Origin: Methylococcales bacterium
Lineage (GTDB): Bacteria > Pseudomonadota > Gammaproteobacteria > Methylococcales > Methylomonadaceae
NCBI GenBank assembly: GCA_028715725.1
Contig: JAQURG010000009.1
Location: forward strand, 1-64,000
Direction: 5' to 3'
Length of the DNA: 64,000 bases
Part shown: positions 62,593 through 64,000 of the stretch, in pieces
Layout of the letters: the number at the start of each line of letters is the position of its first letter
How positions within the stretch are numbered: position 1 is the stretch's first letter
Translations under genes and position numbers: made by a program
Notes under the pieces: generated by a model
Told to the model about the DNA's origin: nothing
The model's database searches: none
The model's input: only the letters and a program-made list of their open reading frames with translations

Positions 62593-62973
62593 TTATTCAA
62601 ATAGTTGTAAATCAATGACTTGATTTAATAAGCAAAAATGCTTATCCAGTGAATAAATGGCGCGGTTATGTTGTTTTGAATTTTGAGCGATAAGCAAGTC
62701 TGGAATACCTACGCCATTAATACCCGCATTTAAACAATCTGTTTGCCATTGAATAATTTCAGACCAATCTATTTTCAAGGGTAACAGTGTTATGCTTCGC
62801 AATAATTCAACACAATGTGTTGCTTTTTTGGCAATTAAAAAAGGTACTAATTTTGTAATGACAATATCATTGATAACGACCAAATTATCTTCGAGTAGAC
62901 TATCCAATTTGGTAGAGTTAGCGCCACTTATAAAATAATCAATCCAAATGGAAGTATCAACCAGAATGTGCAT
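62593..62973 (-). CDS. vapC: PIN-domain toxin VapC
   Basis: A 126-residue PIN-domain RNase toxin. The N-terminal [17 protein letters not shown] carries the first catalytic Asp. [11 protein letters not shown] and IYSLDKHF carry the later acidic residues. The start is the ATG at 62973; the frame extends upstream to a non-native TTG-type start. Its stop lies 4 bases before the trpE ATG, so trpE may be transcribed from the vap promoter. The antitoxin reading frame upstream is broken. Confidence 0.88.
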   Translation of the reverse strand: MHILVDTSIWIDYFISGANSTKLDSLLEDNLVVINDIVITKLVPFLIAKKATHCVELLRSITLLPLKIDWSEIIQWQTDCLNAGINGVGIPDLLIAQNSKQHNRAIYSLDKHFCLLNQVIDLQLFE

Positions 62974-63162
62974 TGCAGTTTCTAAGTAAATCAATATCCA
63001 TATCAAGATTAACTTTGCCTTTATAAGCCCTTAATTCTGCGACTTTATTTTTTTTAATCAGCTCTTGCAGAGCTAATTTAATAACTTCAGTTTTCGTTTT
63101 GATATCAGTTAATTGCATAGCTCTTTCATTAACTCATCGGGTAAATCAAGCGTTGTTTTCAT
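62957..63162 (-). pseudogene. vapB: VapB antitoxin gene with a one-base frameshift
   Basis: An ATG at 63162 opens MKTTLDLPDELMKE, the start of a VapB-type antitoxin. Translation then ends after a few codons. In the next frame the expected continuation is found: MQLTDIKTKTEVIKLALQEL and onward to NCNAHSG. Restoring one base after GAAAGA joins both parts into a normal VapB of about 68 residues. Its natural stop overlaps the vapC start. The lesion may be real, a sequencing error, or bypassed by internal initiation at the second ATG. Confidence 0.75.
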
Positions 63163-63194
63163 TTTTGTAGGCCTTCTATTGTGGTTAACCGGGT

Positions 63195-63286
63195 AGCAAG
63201 TAGCCTCGATGTAACGTAGTGGAATCGAGGATAATCGGGTGTCTCCACGCCCTCGATTCCGTTTTACTCCATCGAGGCTACTTGCT
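63195..63286. repeat. Imperfect palindrome (MITE/REP-like)
   Basis: Two arms of about 36 bases, starting AGCAAGTAGCCTCGATG and ending CATCGAGGCTACTTGCT, pair imperfectly around a short loop. A smaller hairpin (CGGATT/AATCCG) follows within 25 bases. The structure resembles REP or MITE-like elements. It lies between vapB and the kinase gene and could be a bidirectional transcription block. Confidence 0.65.
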
Positions 63287-63321
63287 CTCCGTTGATGGCG
63301 GATTGCTAGCGCAAATCCGAC

Positions 63322-64000
63322 TTACAGGTTAGGAGTATGTAGATCACGCCAAAATTCCATAGCACTTGCAGTTCGGTAAACTACATGACGACGGAGGGCT
63401 TTTTCCAATGCAAAACTGTAAGGCGTAGGTAGTTCAAGTGCCATTTCGCGAGGTTTACCATCAATTATTTCTTGCGCTGTGAATTTCATCTCTTTAGAGT
63501 AAGCCAATTGAAGAAATAGTAATCCGATGTGATAAATATCAAGGCGATGATCAATTGGACCAAACTCGGGGCTGTTTAATATTTCTGGTGGCAACATCCA
63601 TTGTGCCATAGTATTTTTAGCATCCATTTCATCAAGGAGTTTTGCTATACCCAGGTCTCCAAGTTTAAACTGAAGAACTTTTTGATTATCTGGATTTAAC
63701 TCGTCTTTAACAAATGTTGCAAAAACGTTTCCAGGATGAATGTCTTGATGCGCGAAATTATGAATATGTAAATAGTGAACAGCTTGTAACAATCCGCGTG
63801 CAATTCCCATTAGCCAAATTTGACCATTAAAGTTTTCAATTGTAAATAGATTGGTAATTGGGGAGTGACAAAGCTCAGTAATTATGTAGAACGTATCACG
63901 GTACTCAAAAGCATCATAAACGAATGTGATATATGGATTGCGCAGTTGAAGTAATTTTATAAACTCTCTTTCTGCTGAATCCTTAACCTCTTCGTAGGTT
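63322..64000 (-). CDS. Eukaryotic-like protein kinase, 5' part outside window
   Basis: The visible part encodes about 226 residues of the C-terminal two-thirds of a protein kinase domain; the frame is open to the window edge at 64000, so the start is missing. The catalytic loop is HNFAHQDIHPGNVFA, with HQD for HRD, and metal-binding Asp in LGDLGIAKLLD, a DFG-like motif. The activation segment ends in MLPPEI, an APE-like motif. The conserved P+1 region is followed by GPIDHRLDIYHIGLLFLQL. Key catalytic residues appear present. There is no C-terminal extension or membrane segment, so it ends with the kinase domain. Confidence 0.82.
   Translation of the reverse strand, partial: TYEEVKDSAEREFIKLLQLRNPYITFVYDAFEYRDTFYIITELCHSPITNLFTIENFNGQIWLMGIARGLLQAVHYLHIHNFAHQDIHPGNVFATFVKDELNPDNQKVLQFKLGDLGIAKLLDEMDAKNTMAQWMLPPEILNSPEFGPIDHRLDIYHIGLLFLQLAYSKEMKFTAQEIIDGKPREMALELPTPYSFALEKALRRHVVYRTASAMEFWRDLHTPNL

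Overview
The window looks like a chromosomal segment of a gammaproteobacterium, most likely a methanotroph-like member of the Methylococcales. This taxonomic call is inference. It rests on the gammaproteobacterial arrangement sppA / HAD phosphatase / rluC diverging from rne, on csrA next to a tRNA-Ser, on priA-argS-SPOR, and on overall protein style. Base composition is moderate (roughly mid-40s % GC by eye), with clearly AT-richer patches in the presumed accessory segments.

Layout. 1-3539: an AT-rich type I restriction island, made of the right end of an IS3-family element that has cut an hsdS gene, followed by a complete hsdR. 3701-4285: tRNA-Asn, tRNA-Arg, tRNA-Ser and csrA, all on the minus strand. 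4583-13671: housekeeping genes (sppA, HAD phosphatase, rluC, rne, dnaE). 14219-18500: UspA, a YgjP-type metallopeptidase, a lipoprotein, a DUF4105 envelope protein and two decayed small genes. 18528-22253: a K+ channel with its own RCK domains, a second RCK protein, DsbB and an exported methyltransferase-like protein. 22488-24039: a duplicated intergenic repeat, one copy of which is split by a Phd/PIN toxin-antitoxin cassette. 24216-29846: a four-gene SMC-type operon that I read as a Wadjet/MksBEFG plasmid-defence system with the nuclease gene first. 29984-37095: priA, argS, a SPOR protein and a Lon-like protease. 37346-43288: small-molecule and envelope genes (alpha/beta hydrolase, phospholipase A2-like lipoprotein, RNase T2, truncated ATP-grasp gene, orphan LolD-like ATPase, TesA, GlcG-like). 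43591-46493: gspE-gspF. 46779-49445: an M41-like metalloprotease and a three-gene CDP-lipid cluster. 49775-55846: a multicopper oxidase stub, DUF167, a di-heme cytochrome c / DUF2892 / OBAP cluster, a Tyr/Gly-rich lipoprotein and a membrane-anchored PLD-like protein. 56129-57508: serine deaminase. 57861-59715: an AT-rich DUF262 plus HEPN gene pair. 59914-62588: a MIF-like tautomerase and trpE-trpG. 62593-64000: VapBC with a frameshifted antitoxin, an imperfect palindrome and the C-terminal part of a protein kinase.

How the genes relate. At least four genome-defence or conflict modules sit between core genes: type I restriction, Wadjet, DUF262-HEPN, and toxin-antitoxin modules (one intact, one with a broken antitoxin, one antitoxin remnant). 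The least explained are the DUF262-HEPN pair, the rearranged Wadjet operon with its short Toprim subunit, and the DnaA-box hairpin repeats immediately upstream of Wadjet. The remaining genes are ordinary core metabolism and envelope functions, with several small co-directional clusters whose joint role is not established.
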